Source of the DNA: Tolypeutes matacus
Taxonomy: Eukaryota > Chordata > Mammalia > Cingulata > Chlamyphoridae
Direction: 5' to 3'
Length of the DNA: 64,000 nt
Assembly (NCBI GenBank): GCA_026826555.1
Contig: JAKSZT010054569.1
Location: forward strand, 3,834,258-3,898,257
The translations under genes and the position numbers were made by a program. Positions 11,284-24,633 of this stretch are shown here, one piece after another (positions within the stretch are counted from its first letter, which is position 1; each line of letters starts with the position of its first letter). The notes under the pieces are model-generated. The model saw only the letters and a program-made list of their open reading frames with translations. It searched no databases and was not told where the DNA came from.

Positions 11284-12010
11284 TAACATAGCATTCATTC
11301 ATTCACTCATTCATTCTAGAAACTTTTATTTATGCCATAGTATGTGTTAGGCACCACCTAGGAGGCACTAGAAATACATGCCCTCAAAGTCACCTGGTAA
11401 AGATACACAAGTAAACCGACTATTAGGTTAAAACTGTTACAATAAAGGTGTATTGGAAGACAGGCGAGCACAGAATTCTATGGCAGGACAAAGGAGAGGG
11501 GCTGAAAGAGGGCAAAGCTGGGTATTGCACAGGCTTTCAAGGAGGAAGTAATGTTCTTAGTTGGGAGGAATCCAAGTGATTGAAAGGAACAAAAAGTATA
11601 AGGGAATGGCAGGAAGAGAGAACAGCATGCAGACACTGAAGTGCAAAGGCCGGGGCACATTCAAGACTCTTTAGTAAGACTGAGACATTGGATATTAGTG
11701 GGGAGTGGTGAAAGATGAAACTGGACTGGTTTAAGGGCTGGGTCATAAACAACCTTGAGGCACTTAAGCTAAGGAGTTTGTTTTATTTTAAAGACAATGG
11801 GTAAAGGGATTATACACAAAGCAATGACACAATCAGATTTGTGTTTGAGAAAGAGTATTCCAACAGCTTCAGAAGGATGGATTGAAGAAGGAGTCTACCA
11901 TGGTCCAGAGCAGGGTAAGGAGAATGACCACACAGAAGGGCAAACTAGTGCACGGTGTCAGGGCCCAAGCAAAGTGAGGAGGGTGCCCTTGTTGGGGGGG
12001 GGCGGGCGAG
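11284..12010 (-). repeat. Long LINE-2 (L2) segment, antisense
   Basis: It opens with the ATTCATTCATTCACTCATTC tail and TTAGGCACCACCTAGGAGGC. In the expected antisense order it continues through GAGAACAGCATGCAGAC, GTGCAAAGGCCGGGGCAC, TAAGGAGTTTGTTTTATTTT and ACACAATCAGATTTGTGTTT. At about 0.7 kb this is one of the longest L2 pieces here. A 110-codon frame at 11797-12129 lies on its noncoding strand and is not a gene. Confidence 0.75.
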
Positions 12011-12451
12011 AGGGCGGGCAGCAGCAATGGGAGACTGGATACATACATGAGGATGGGTCAAATAATATATTCAGGATAATGGGAGCCAGACTCATCATTT
12101 TCAGAGAAGGAAGTTACAACTACACATAAAGAGAAAAGGAGAGGGAACCCAGTATGTTCAATTGGAATTGGTATTATCAATGTGAACATGGTTGTTTAAT
12201 AAATATAGATAGACACAGAAATAAAATTTACCATCAAAATAAATAATGATGGTAACTTGATTCTAACCCATTAAATAAAATAGAAAATTACAAGTCTATA
12301 CGACTTTAAATAAATTGAAAGTTTGATGAAAAACAGGATATTTCTTTAGTTTCAAAAGACCTTCCCACAAAATACTCATCAATTACAAAGCAGAAAAAAG
12401 TAACTTTACAGTGGAGCAGCCTGGTAGGCACCACGTTAAACAAGTGATAAA
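12011..12451. other. No feature recognised
   Basis: AT-rich unique sequence after a G-rich stretch near 11993-12018. No repeat or coding call can be supported. Confidence 0.4.
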
Positions 12452-12465
12452 CATGAATACATCAT

Positions 12466-12672
12466 GGGAAGCGGCTGTGGCTCAATCAGTAGGGCTCCCG
12501 TTTACCATATGGGAGGCCCCGGGTTCAGTTCCCGGGGCCTCCTGGTGAAGGCGGGCCCGCCCGCACGGCGTGGTTGGCTGACCCAGCGAGCACAAGCAGC
12601 AAGGGGGGGATAAATGAATAAATAAATAAATAAAATCTTAAAAAAAGAAAAACAAAACAAAACAAAAAAAAC
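12466..12672 (+). repeat. DAS-type SINE, young, with 14-bp duplication
   Basis: The long-type body is almost identical to the copies at 5673 and 17241 (head GGAAGCGGCTGTGGCTCAAT, GCCCGCCCGCACGGCG, GCACAAGCAGCAAGG). The tail is AAATAAATAAATAAAATC followed by AAACAAAACAAAAC. CATGAATACATCAT is duplicated at 12452-12465 and 12673-12686 without mismatch. Confidence 0.95.
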
Positions 12673-12971
12673 CATGAATACATCATCAGTAAGGAATCAA
12701 ACTGTATGGTGTGCCACTTGAGACAGAATGCAATAAGAATACAGCACCACGCTTGTGATATTTCTGCCACAGATGCATAAACTGAATCCAATCATTATGA
12801 ACATCAGACAAACCCAAATTGAGAGACATTCTACAAAATAATTGGCCTACAATCTTCAAAAATGTTTTGAATGTCAAGGAAAAACTTGGGAATTATTACA
12901 GATTGAAGAGACATAACTGAATGCAACGTGATTCTAAACTGAATTATTTTGCTATAAAAATCATCATTGGA

Positions 12972-13328
12972 GGGAAAAAGAGGTGGCTCAAGTGAATGGG
13001 CTCCCATCTACCATATAGGACATCCAGGGTTCGATTCCCGGGGCCTCCTGGTGAAAGGCAAGCTGGCCTGACTGGCGAGCTGGCCCCAGAGGCGAGCTGG
13101 CCCACGTGGAGTGCTGGCCCACACGGAGACAATAAGAGATACAGCAGACCAGGGAGCTGAGGTGGTTCAAGAGATTGAGTGCCTTCTCCCACTCTGGGAG
13201 GTCCCAGGATGGGACCGGTGCCACCTAAAGAGAAGGCAAGCAGACAAAGAAGAACACACAAAGAACACATAGCAAGCACAAAATGGTGTGTGTGTGTGTG
13301 GGTGAATACCTCTTTAAAAAAAAGGAAA
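12972..13328 (+). repeat. Dimeric DAS-type SINE
   Basis: The first tRNA-like unit has GAGGTGGCTCAAGTGAATGG and GGGTTCGATTCCCGGGGC. A GC-rich linker with three GGCGAGCTGGCCC-like units follows. A second unit near 13150-13230 has GAGGTGGTTCAAGAGATTG. The tail includes a TG microsatellite near 13287-13300. CATCATTGGA (12962-12971) and CAGCATTGGA (13329-13338) form a probable 10-bp duplication with one mismatch. Its dimeric layout resembles the copy at 2181 but the sequence is different. Confidence 0.85.
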
Positions 13329-13338
13329 CAGCATTGGA

Positions 13339-13974
13339 ACAACTGGTAAAATTTGAATGGAGTCTTAGAATAAGATGGTAAAAATGTGACAACATTAATT
13401 TCCTGATTTTGATGACCATATGGTAATTATGTAGGAGAATGGCCATGTTTCTAAGAAATACACACTGAAGCATCCTGGGGGAAAGGTCAGCAACTTACTT
13501 TCAAAGGGTTGAAAAAAAAAGTGCTTTGTTCTCATATTCCTATTGTAAATTTGAGATTGTTTCAAAATTTAAGAAAAAGTACTAAAAGATGATAAAAGCT
13601 AGATTAGACCATACAAGGGCACTGTTCTCATAGCCAGGACTGAAAGGAAAGAGAGAAACTGGAATTTTAAGTCAGAAACCCATTATACATGCTTTAAAGT
13701 TTATGGTATATATTTATACTTAACTGCATAACAAAGTATGTATATTTCTCAAACCAAACCACGCATTCAATAATTTCCCCAAATACTACTGTTTTCTTTA
13801 TAAAGCCTTGAATTAAGGAATTTCACTAGGATTGTCATGCTCATTGACCTGAAGTGGCTAACCTCTACCTGATTCCTGGAATCAAGTTTTGATGCCAAAA
13901 GTAGTCAAACCTAGATTAGCAATGCTTCTTATACAAAACTGCTTAAGGCTTATTTCTGTCTAGGTGCTATACAT
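13339..13974. other. No gene; possible L1 3' end near 13.55 kb
   Basis: GATTGTTTCAAAATTTAAG near 13554 resembles the extreme 3' end of an old L1 and may close a fragment that starts near 13340. The rest is unclassified. Confidence 0.35.
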
Positions 13975-14118
13975 AACAACTTAACTTGCATGATCAACAA
14001 CTCTTTGAGATAGATTTTGTTATCTCTGTTTGACAGATTTTAAAAGCTTCTCAAAGAAATTAAGCAAGATGCCCAGAGTCACTTAACTAGTAAACAGAGC
14101 ATCAAGAAGTAAATTGCC
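13975..14118 (-). repeat. MIR SINE, antisense, split by the RPL23A retrocopy
   Basis: The left part has CTTTGAGATAGATTTTG, CAAGATGCCCAGAGTCACTT and AACTAGTAAACAGAG. The right part resumes at about 15366 with CAGTCTTCTAACTCCTAGCC and CATGCTTTTGCCACTG, the next portion of antisense MIR. The retropseudogene between them therefore landed inside an existing MIR. Confidence 0.7.
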
Positions 14119-15351
<1,233 letters not shown>

Positions 15352-15365
15352 CAGCAGCAGCAGCA

Positions 15366-15405
15366 AATTCAGTCTTCTAACTCCTAGCCCATGCTTTTGC
15401 CACTG
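15366..15405 (-). repeat. MIR SINE, right part
   Basis: Continuation of the MIR at 13975-14118 on the other side of the RPL23A retrocopy. A short GCA repeat at about 15351-15364 separates it from the poly(A) tail. Confidence 0.6.
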
Positions 15406-16139
15406 TAATTCTGTATCTCCCCCTACCAGGCACCATGCTATTCATTATGGGACAGACAAAGATGAAAGACAAGTTTTCAAAGGACTATTTCTGCCTTCTT
15501 TCTTTATGCTGCAGAAAGAATACTCTGCCTCTTAACTCTTGCCACGACTCTCCCACATGCTAGTTTTCATCTGTGAGTAAATTCAGGGACACTGTTTATT
15601 CTAACTTTTCCCTCATTCCTGAGATGCCTCAGTGATTCTGAACATTTACAAAAGTGCCTTAGAATACAAAGCTAAAGAAATGCTTTTATAATGTACTATG
15701 TCAAGTGAGGCTATTGGCTAAAAATGGAAAGAACAAACAACTTGAGAGGATTATAAAGATAAATAGTAGTAGTTTCAATAAATTACTTGTGAATAACTTG
15801 AGGCTGGATAAGAAAAGCCAAAGACCAACCCAGGAAATGTTAGGAGTCCTGCTCCCAAATGGTTTATGCTTCATTTGGTGAAACTAATCATCCAAGAAGC
15901 TCTCAAAAACCAGGCCAACCCCTGATTAGAAGGAATGGGACTGGTGCTCACTGAAGTAGTTGCATGATCAAGCCAAGGGATTCTGAATTCCTAAATTATA
16001 TCTGGGATAAGGATTATGATAGTCTTCTTACTTCAGAGATGGTTAAAAAAGGAAATGGACTAGTAGATAACAGTAGGGTGAGGAGAATAAGAAAAGGGAC
16101 AGTAAAAAACAATGACCAGAAGAAGAAAAATTTGAAAGT
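15406..16139. other. No feature recognised
   Basis: Unique-looking sequence leading into a degraded L1. The exact 5' limit of the L1 is uncertain. Confidence 0.4.
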
Positions 16140-17930
16140 GTCTGACAAATCAAAACACATTTATTATCAGAAATGAAAGTGGGGACATTACTACTGCCCT
16201 TACAGAAATAAAAATGATTATAAGAGGTTACTATGAACAATTGTACACCAACAAATTAGATAACCTAGATGAAATGGACAAATTCCTAGAAATACACAAA
16301 TTACCAACACTGGCTCAAGAAAAAAGAGAAAATCTCAGCAGATCAATAACAAATAAAGAGATTGAATCAGTAATTAAACAAACAAACAAACGAACAAACA
16401 AACAAACATAAAACCTCCCAAACAAAGAAAGTCCAGTATCAGATGGCATCACTGGTGAATTCTACCAAACATTCCAAGAAGAATTAACAGCAATTATTCT
16501 CAAAAATCTTCCCCAAAATAAAATAAAATAAAAATAATCCATTGACAAAGCCAGCATTACCCTAAAACTAAAGCCAGATAAAGATATCAGAAGTAAAGAA
16601 AATTACATACCAATATCCCTTATAAATAGAAATGCAAAAATCCTCAACTGGCAAACCAAACACAATAGCACCATTAAAAGGATTATACAGCATGACTAAA
16701 CAAGATTTATCTAAGGTATGCAAGGGTGGTTCAACACAAGAAAATCAATCAATGTAGTATACAGCATTAATAGAAGGGAAAAATTCACATGATCATCTCA
16801 ATTGATGTTGACAAAATCACACACCCTTTCTTGATAAAACACACACACACACACACTCTCTCAGAAAACAAGGACTAGAAGGGAACCTCCTCAATGTAAT
16901 AAAGGGCAAAAAAATCACAGCTAACATCATACTCAAATGTGAAAGACAGAAAGCTTCCCCCTAAGATCAAGAACAAGACAAGGATACCCACTTTCATCAC
17001 TGCTATTCAACACTGTACTGGAAGTCCTAGCCAGAGCAATTAGGCAAGAAAAAGAAATAAAAAGCATCCAATTTGGAAAGAAGAAGTAAAACAATCTCTG
17101 TTCTCAGATTACATGCTCCTGTATGTATATAAAATCCCAAAGAATCCACAGGAAAGCTACTAGAGTTAAAAAATAAATTGGACATCATCAAAATTTAACA
17201 CTTTTTATATATCAAAGAACATTATCAAGAAGTGAGAAGAGGGAAGCGGCTGTGGCTCAATCAGTAGGGCTCCCGTTTACCATATGGGAGGCCCCAGGTT
17301 CAGTTCCCGGGGCCTCCTGGTGAAGGCAAGCCCGCCCGCACGGCGTGGTTAGCTGACCCAGCGAGCACAAGCAGCAAGGGGGGGATAAATGAATAAATAA
17401 ATAAAATCTTTAAAAAAAAAAAAAAAAAAAAAAAAGAAGTGAGAAGACAACTAATATAATGGGAGAAAATATTTTGAAATCATATATCTGATAAAGATTT
17501 CATATCCAGATTATATAAAGAACTCCTACAACTCAACAACAAAAAGACAAACAACCCACCTAACAAATGGGCAAAGGACTTCAATAGATATTTTCCAAAG
17601 ATGATACACAAATGGCCAATAAGCACATGAAAAAAATGCTCTACATCATTAGATATTAGGAAAATACAAATCAAAACCACAACTAGACCTGACTACACAG
17701 CCACTAGGATGAATATTATTCAATAGATAGAAAATCACAAGTACTAGTGAGGATATGGAGAAATAGGAACTTTTGTACCTAGTTTGTGGGAACGTAAAAC
17801 TTTGGCATTCCTCAGAAAGTTAAACAGAGAATTAACACATGACCCAGAAATTCCACTTCTAGGTATATACCCTAAAGAACTGAAAGTAGGGACTCAGACA
17901 GATTTTGTACATCAATGTTTAGAGCATATA
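16140..17930 (+). repeat. LINE-1 ORF2 remnant, sense, truncated at both ends
   Basis: Sense-strand landmarks in ORF2 order include ATAAGAGGTTACTATGAACA near 16219, translating to a GYYEQLYTNKLDNLDEMDKF-like linker sequence. Reverse-transcriptase sequence lies near 16,680-17,110. The tail of ORF2 near 17,750-17,900 includes GATATGGAGAAATAGGAAC and TTCCACTTCTAGGTATATAC. Stops and frameshifts are frequent. Around 17,166 the sequence jumps from the RT region to a much later part of ORF2, so an internal deletion of roughly 1 kb is likely. No 3' UTR or poly(A) is visible. A SINE interrupts it at 17241-17433. Confidence 0.85.
17241..17433 (+). repeat. DAS-type SINE, young, with 14-bp duplication
   Basis: Long-type DAS-like SINE with head GGGAAGCGGCTGTGGCTCAA, GCCCGCCCGCACGGCG region and long poly(A). 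AAGAAGTGAGAAGA is duplicated perfectly at 17227-17240 and 17434-17447. It inserted into the L1 remnant, so it is younger than that element. Confidence 0.95.
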
Positions 17931-18572
17931 TTCTAAAATGAAAGATATATATAAGGGACAATATAATTACTTTAAAGGTTTTATGGAAAAGGAAAATGGA
18001 AAGCCCCTCCATGTTAAAAAAAAAAAAAAGTGTATAGGCAGTTTATATGTTTTTCAAAGTTAATTATTATAACTTAGAAATATCATTACCATAGGAATTT
18101 AAAGGAAAACTCAATGCAGTTATGTTTTTTGTCACTACTAATCTATGTCAGGGAGGGCAGTGGCTTTGGTTTACCTCCAATAGTCTCTCTCTAAAACACC
18201 ACAACAGGCTGCATCTATTCCTGGAATTGCTGTAAGCCCCCCAGTATTCCATCCTCTCACATGCTGTAATACACTGGGAGTAGTGGTAATGAACAAGTTC
18301 AAAGATCCCAAAGTGGAAGACACTGTTTTCCTGCATCCTACCTACTGTAACTGAAAACTGGGAATTTACTGGAATTGAGGATTTATTATGAGTCAGATGG
18401 TTGATAGTCTTTCCAACCAAAACATCTGCTTTACAAAGGCACAATTGCTATAATCCATTTCCTTTTGGATCTGGAGAACGACCAAGTTGTAGCTTAGCCT
18501 TTTCCTTAAAGAAACATGGACTTGAAACTGAAATAAAAGTAGATCTCTAACTCACCTTCCAACCTCCACTAC
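17931..18572. other. No feature recognised
   Basis: Unique-looking sequence. A 98-codon minus-strand frame at 18148-18444 has no recognisable domain. Confidence 0.4.
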
Positions 18573-19497
18573 TTTTTTTTTTTTTTTTTACTTTTTATTT
18601 GAAATAATTTGCAATTTAAAAGACAGGTCCACCAACTTTTAACATTTTGCCACATTTGCCTTCTCTCCCTTCCTCCCTTCCTCTCTTTCTCTCTTTCTTT
18701 CTAAGCTTTGAGTGTAGATTGTGTACATTGTGCTTCTTGAACACTTACTATTTTCCATGCACATTTCCTAAGCACAAGAATATTCACTTACATAAACCCT
18801 CTTAAGTACAGTTATCAAGTTCAAGAAATTTAACACTGATATAAAGCTTACAGTCTACATTCCAATTTTTTTAGTAGTTCCAGTAATGTCTTTTGGGGCC
18901 TTTTCTCCTCCATTATTAGATCCAGTCCCTTTAGTTGCTCATTTTAATTAATTATGGAAGCAAAAATACAACATAAACTTTCCCATTTCAACCCCTCCAA
19001 GCATCTCATTCAGTGGCATTAATCATGTTCATGATGTTGCATTACCCTCACCACCTTCCATTATCAGAACTTCCCCAGTACCCCAAACTGAAACCCTGCA
19101 CCCATTATGCATTATCCCCTCACCCCCGTAACTTGGATTTTATTTTTTGCCATATTCTAGGTATTTCATATAAGTGGAATTGTACAATATCTGTCTCTTT
19201 GTGTCTGACTTATTTCACTCAATATGATATCTTCAAGGTTCATCCATGTTGTCGCATGTATCAGAACTTCATTCCATTTTATGGCTAAATAATATCCCAC
19301 TGTATGGATACACCACATTTTGGTTATCCATTCATTGGTCGATGGACATTTGGGTCACTTACATCTTTTGGAAATTGTGAATAATGCCACTATGAACACT
19401 GGAGTACAAATATCTGTTCAGGTCCCTGCTTTCAAGTCTTTGGGATATATACCTAGAAGTAGAATTGCTGGGTCATTCTATGTTTAACTCTTTTTTT
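18573..19497 (-). repeat. Old LINE-1, antisense, 3' part (outer element)
   Basis: It opens on the plus strand with a run of about 17 T residues, the poly(A) tail on the minus strand. The 3'-UTR phrase ACTTTTTATTTGAAATAATT and the ORF2 C-terminal region (ATTCATTGGTCGATGGACAT, GATATATACCTAGAAGTAG) follow. A pyrimidine-rich tract fills 18657-18702. The element stops at TGTTTAACT plus T-rich sequence (19481-19497) and continues at 25361 after the younger L1. Its 5' end is truncated near 25530. Confidence 0.85.
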
Positions 19498-20050
19498 CCT
19501 CTCATTTTTATTCCTTTTTTCCAACATTCAGTGGCAGTTTACTTCTGAGTACTCATGCTTTTTTTTTTTTTTTTTGAGAAGTTGTGAGTTTACAAAACAG
19601 TCACGAATACCATTAAGGATCAATACATCACCCCATCACCAACATTTTACATTGTTGTGACACATTTTTTACAAATAATGAAAGAACATTGTCATAATAT
19701 TACTGCTATCTATAGTCCATAGCTTATATTTGGTGTATTTTCCCCACAAACCATCCTATTATTAACACCATGTGTTAGTATTGTATATTTGTTATACTTC
19801 ATGAGCAAAGGTTCTCTTATTTGTACTGTTAAACACAGTGCATTATTTTACACAGGTTCACCGTGTTATATGGTCCCTTACTTTATACAATCCATCCAAA
19901 GTGTATATTCAATGGCTCTCAGCTTATCAGAGTTGTGCTGTCTTCAACTCAGTCCATTTCAGAATGTTTTCATTACTACAAAGAAAAGACCCCTTATATC
20001 CTCCCCCCATTACTAACACTTAGCATTGATATAGTGCCTTCTTTGCCACT

Positions 20051-20693
20051 TGTGACAGTTTGAGATTTTTGTGAATCCCCAAAAGAGAAAGATTATTTTT
20101 GTAAACTATTCTTCTGGCTGTGATACCCTTTGATTATATTAGATTCAGTTGAGGGGCCTTTGAGTAAATTGCCTGTTAAGGTAGGGCTTTGATTCGACCA
20201 CATCAGTAAGGTGTGACTCAGGTTAAGTCCTGCTCCTTGGTGGGTCAATATAAATGGACACCCACTCAAGTTGACACGCCAGAAGAGAGAGCTCTGTGAT
20301 ATTTTGATCCTGGGACCCCGGGAAGAGAGATGAGCCATGGCCTGATAGTTTGCAGCTGACCTTGGGAAGCGAGTCGAGACTGATATAGGAAGCCCTGAGA
20401 GATAAGCCTTATGCCAGCCTACAGCTGAGACTGGGAAGAAGCTGGGCCCAACAGAGCCTCAAGAGGAAGAGGATGCCCAGGAAGGAGAGTCCAGGCAGAG
20501 ATCAGCGACCATCTTGCTTCAACACATGGCAACGGACTTTGGTAAGAAAGAAACCTTGAGCTGGACTCAAGGAATAGATGCTCACACTTGTAACTGTAAG
20601 CTTTTACCCCAAATAAATACTCTTTATAAAAGCCAACAGATTTCTGGTACTTTGGATCAGCACCCCTTTGGGAGACTAATACATCACTGCTAT
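20051..20693 (+). mobile_element. Solo LTR copy B, inside the younger L1
   Basis: It begins TGTGACAGTTTGAG and ends GAGACTAATACA, with TTCTGGTACTTTGGATCAGC near the end. CAAATAAATACTC and TTTATAAAAGCC lie about 60-85 bases before the end, so a poly(A)-signal-like motif is present. The duplication is CCACT (20046-20050) and TCACT (20694-20698), four of five matching. No internal retroviral sequence is present. The host L1 3' region continues on both sides. Confidence 0.85.
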
Positions 20694-23600
20694 AAAACAT
20701 TACAATATTACTGTTAACTACACGTTACATTAGTTGTATTTTTACATATTCTTAACACCTTGTAATAGAGGAGCATTCTTGTACTTTTACTATTAACCCG
20801 AAATCACTATGTTGTACAGTCCCCAGATTATTCTCTACCTTTCTTCCAAATGCCATTAACCTCATTAGACTATCCCTTTCAGCCACTTTCACATTTATAA
20901 ATTGGCAGGATTAGTTATACTCACTAGAATGTGTTCTGAACAACTCTCTTCATTCCCACAAATTTACAATCCATGTTATTAAACATTCTACATACATTCA
21001 GCATCAGCAATCCCTTCTCAATCCACATTCTATCTCCTAGGAACCTATACTCTATAGTTTAATTCCATGAGTTTACACATCATATTTAGTTCATATTAGT
21101 GAGACCATACAATATTTGTCCTTTTGTGTCTGGCTTATTACACTCAACATAATGTCCTCAATTTTCATCCATATTGTCATATCCATCCTGACTTCATTTC
21201 TTCTTGCAGCTGAATAGTATTCCATCATACGTATATAACACATTTTGTTCATCCATTCATTGGTTGGTGGACACTTGGGTGGTTTCCATCTTTTAGCAAT
21301 TGTGAATAATGCTGCTATAAACATTGGTGTGCAAATATCTGTTACCGTTCTTGCTTTCAATTCTGACTATATTCCTAGTAGTAGAATTGTTGTGGATTTT
21401 TCAGGATTTGCTAGATATAGGATCATGTCAGCAGCAAATAGTGAAATTTTTACTTCTTCCTTTCCTATTTGGGTGCCTTTTATTTCTTTTTCTAGCCTAA
21501 CTGCTATAGTTAGAACTTCTAGCACAATAATGAATAATATTGGTGACAGTGAGCATCCTTGTCTTGTTCCTGATCTCAGCGAGAGAGCTTTCACTGTTGA
21601 GTACAATGCTAGCTGTGGGTTTTTCATATATGCACTTTACTATATTGAGAAAGTTTCCTTCTATTCCTATCTTTTGGAATGTTTTTATCAAGAAAGGATG
21701 CTGTATTTTGTCAAATGCCTTTTCTGTGTCAATCGAGACGATCATGTCATTTTTCTTCTTCAATATATTAATGTGGTTGATTATACTAATTGATTTTCTT
21801 GTGTTGAACCACCCTTGCGTATCTGGGATAAAAACCCACTTATCGTGGTGTGTAAATTCTCTTAATGTGATTTTGGATTCGGTTAGCAAGTATTTTGTTG
21901 AGGATGTTTGCATCCATATTCATTAGAGGAATTTTAGTCTGTAATTTTCTTTTTTCATAATATCTTTATCTGGGTTTGGTATTTGGGTTGATGTTGGCTT
22001 CATAGAATAAGTTTGGTAGCATTTCCTCCTGTTCAATTTTTTTGGAAGATTTTGAGCAAGACCGGTATTAGATCTTTGAATGAGTGGTTGAATTCACCTG
22101 TGAAGTCATCTGGCCTTGGGGTTTTCATTTCTGGGACATTTTTAATGACTGTTTCAATATCTTACAATTGGTCTGTTGGAATGTTCTATTTCTTCTAGGG
22201 TAAGTATAGGTTGTTTGTGTGTTTCTAGGCATTTGCCCATTTTGTCTACATTGTCTAGTTTGCTGGCATACAGTTCTTCATAGTATCCTCTTATGGTCTC
22301 TCTTACTTCTGTGGAGTCAGTGGTAATGTCCCGCTCCATATTTCTTTTTTTATGTATTTACATCTTCTTTCCTTTTTTCTTTGTTTGTTGATTTTGTTGA
22401 TCTTCTCAAAGAACCAACTTTTTGGTTTTGTTGATTCTCTACTGCTTTTTGGCTTCAATTTCATTTATTTCTGCTCTAATCCTTGTTATGTCTTTCCTTC
22501 TGCTTGCTTTGGGATTAGTTTGCTGTTCTTTTTCTAGTCCCTCCATGTGTGCATTAGGGTCTTCGATTTTAGCTCATTTTTCTTTTCTAATGTAGGCAAT
22601 GAGGGCTATAAATTTCCCTCTTAGCAGTACTTTCACTGTATCCCATAGGTTTTCTTTTTTCTTTTTCCCATAGGTTTTAATATGCTGTGTTCTCATTTTC
22701 ATTCATCTTGACAGATTTACTTGCAATTTCTTCTTCGACCCACTGATTATTTAATAGTATGTTGTTTAATCTCCATGTTTGTGAATTTTCCCTTTTTCTG
22801 TTAGTGATTTCCAGCTCCATTCCATTATGATCAGAAAAAGTGCTTTGTATAATTTCAATCTTGTTACATTTACTGAGATCTATTTTGTGACCCAACATGT
22901 GGTCTATCTTGGAGAAGGATCCATGAGCACTTGAGAAGAATGTATATTCTGTTATTTTGGAGTGCAAGGCTTTATAAATATCTGTTAAGTATAGTTAATT
23001 CAACATATTATTCAAGTTATATGTTTGCTTATTTATCCTCTGTCCAGATGTTCTAACCAATGCTGAGAGTGGTGTATTGAAGTATCCAATTATTATTGTA
23101 GAGGCATCTATTTCTCCCTTCAGTTTTGCCAGTGTATGCCTCAGGTATTTTGGAGCACCCAGGTTAGGTGCATAAATATTTATTACTTTTATCTCTTCTT
23201 GGTGAATTGTCCCTTTTATTAATATATAATGACCTTCTTAGTGTCTTATAACAGTTTTTCATTTAAAATCTATTTTGTCTGATATTAGTATCTCTACTCC
23301 AGATCTTTTTTGGTTACTATTTGCATGGAATATCTTTTTCCAATCTTTCACTTTCAGCCTGTTTGTGTTCTTGCATCTAAGGTGAGTCTCTGTAGACAGC
23401 ATATAGATGGCTCATATTTTTTAAATATATTCTGTCAGTCTATAGCTTTTGATTGGGGAGTTCAATGCATTAACGTTCAATGTTATTACTTTAAAGGCAT
23501 TACTTATTTTGTCCATTTTATCCTTTGACTTTCTGTCGTCACATCTTACTATTGCTTTCTTTTTATCATTTTAGTTACCCTTACTGATAATCTTCATTTC

Positions 23601-24552
23601 TATACTCTTCTCCAAGTCTCTCGCCCTTGTCTTTTCTTTTCAGGCTTCAGCACTCCCTTTAGTATCTCTTGTAAATCAGTCTTTTGGTAACAAACTCTTT
23701 CACGTATTTTTGTCTCTGAAGAATTTAAACTCACCCTCATTTGTGAAGTAAAGTTTTGCCAGATAATGAATTCTTGGCTGGCAGTTTTCCTCGTTCAGTA
23801 CCTTAAATATATCATACCACTGCCTTCTTGCCTGCATGGTTTCTGATGAGAGATTGGCACTTAAGTCTTATTGAGCTTCCCTTGTATGTGATGCATTGCT
23901 TTTCTCTTGCTGCTTTCAGAATCCTCTCCTTATCACTGGCATTTGACATTCTAAATAGTTGGGATTTTGGAGTAGGTCTATTCAGATTTATTCTGTTGGC
24001 TTTTGATATTTATTTCTTTCATAAGTGTTGGGAAATTTTTGGTCATTATTTCTTCAAATATTCTTTCTGACCCTTTTCTGTTCTCTTCTCCTTTTGGGAA
24101 ACCTATAACACATATGTTTGTACATTTTGCATTGTCATTCAATTCCTTAGACCCCATTCAGTTTTTTCCATTCTTTTCTCTTTCTGTTCTCCTGTCTTTT
24201 CAAGTTCAGATGCTCTGTGTTATAATTCACTAATTCCGTCCTTAGCCAATTCAAATCTGCTATTATATGCCTCTAATGTATTTTTACTTTCATTCATTGT
24301 GTCTTACATTCCCATAAGCTCTGTTACTTTTCTTTGCAGGCTATCAAATTGTTCTTTATGCTCACTCAGTGTCTTCTTAATATTCCTTTATCTCTTTAGC
24401 TATATTTTCCTTCAAGTCCTTGAATTGATTTAGGTGATTTGTGTGAACATCATGGATTAGTTGTCTTAAATCCTGTGTCTCGTCAGAATTTTGTATTTGT
24501 TCCTTTGGCTGGGCCATATCTTATTGCTTCTTAGTATGGCTTGTAATTTTTT

Positions 24553-24633
24553 TTTTTAAGGAGGTACCAGAGATTGAACCTGGAACCTCATACATGAGAA
24601 GGGGGCACTCAACCCCTAAGCTACACCTGCTCC
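24553..24633 (-). repeat. Short DAS-type SINE, antisense, with 15-bp duplication
   Basis: It is a short tRNA-like head only. On the plus strand GAGATTGAACCTGGAACCTC is the reverse complement of a B box-like end. GGCTTGTAATTTTTT is duplicated at 24538-24552 and 24634-24648. It inserted into the upstream part of the younger L1. A closely related copy lies at 52311-52457. Confidence 0.9.

Noticed and set aside
11797..12129. 110-codon plus-strand frame
   Set aside because: It lies within antisense L2 and runs through a G-rich low-complexity stretch.
12944..13342. 132-codon minus-strand frame with a proline- and leucine-rich C-terminal part
   Set aside because: It is the reverse strand of a dimeric SINE. 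Similar SINE-derived frames recur at 2117, 5694, 12525 and 53205.
18657..18702. Pyrimidine tract as a splice or regulatory element
   Set aside because: It lies in an L1 3' UTR next to a poly(A) tail and is a low-complexity expansion.
21245..21793. 182-codon plus-strand open frame, the longest in the window
   Set aside because: It lies on the noncoding strand of L1 ORF2. The minus-strand pieces translate to known ORF2 segments, so this frame is a shadow.
21540..21926. 128-codon plus-strand frame
   Set aside because: It too is antisense to the L1 reverse-transcriptase region.
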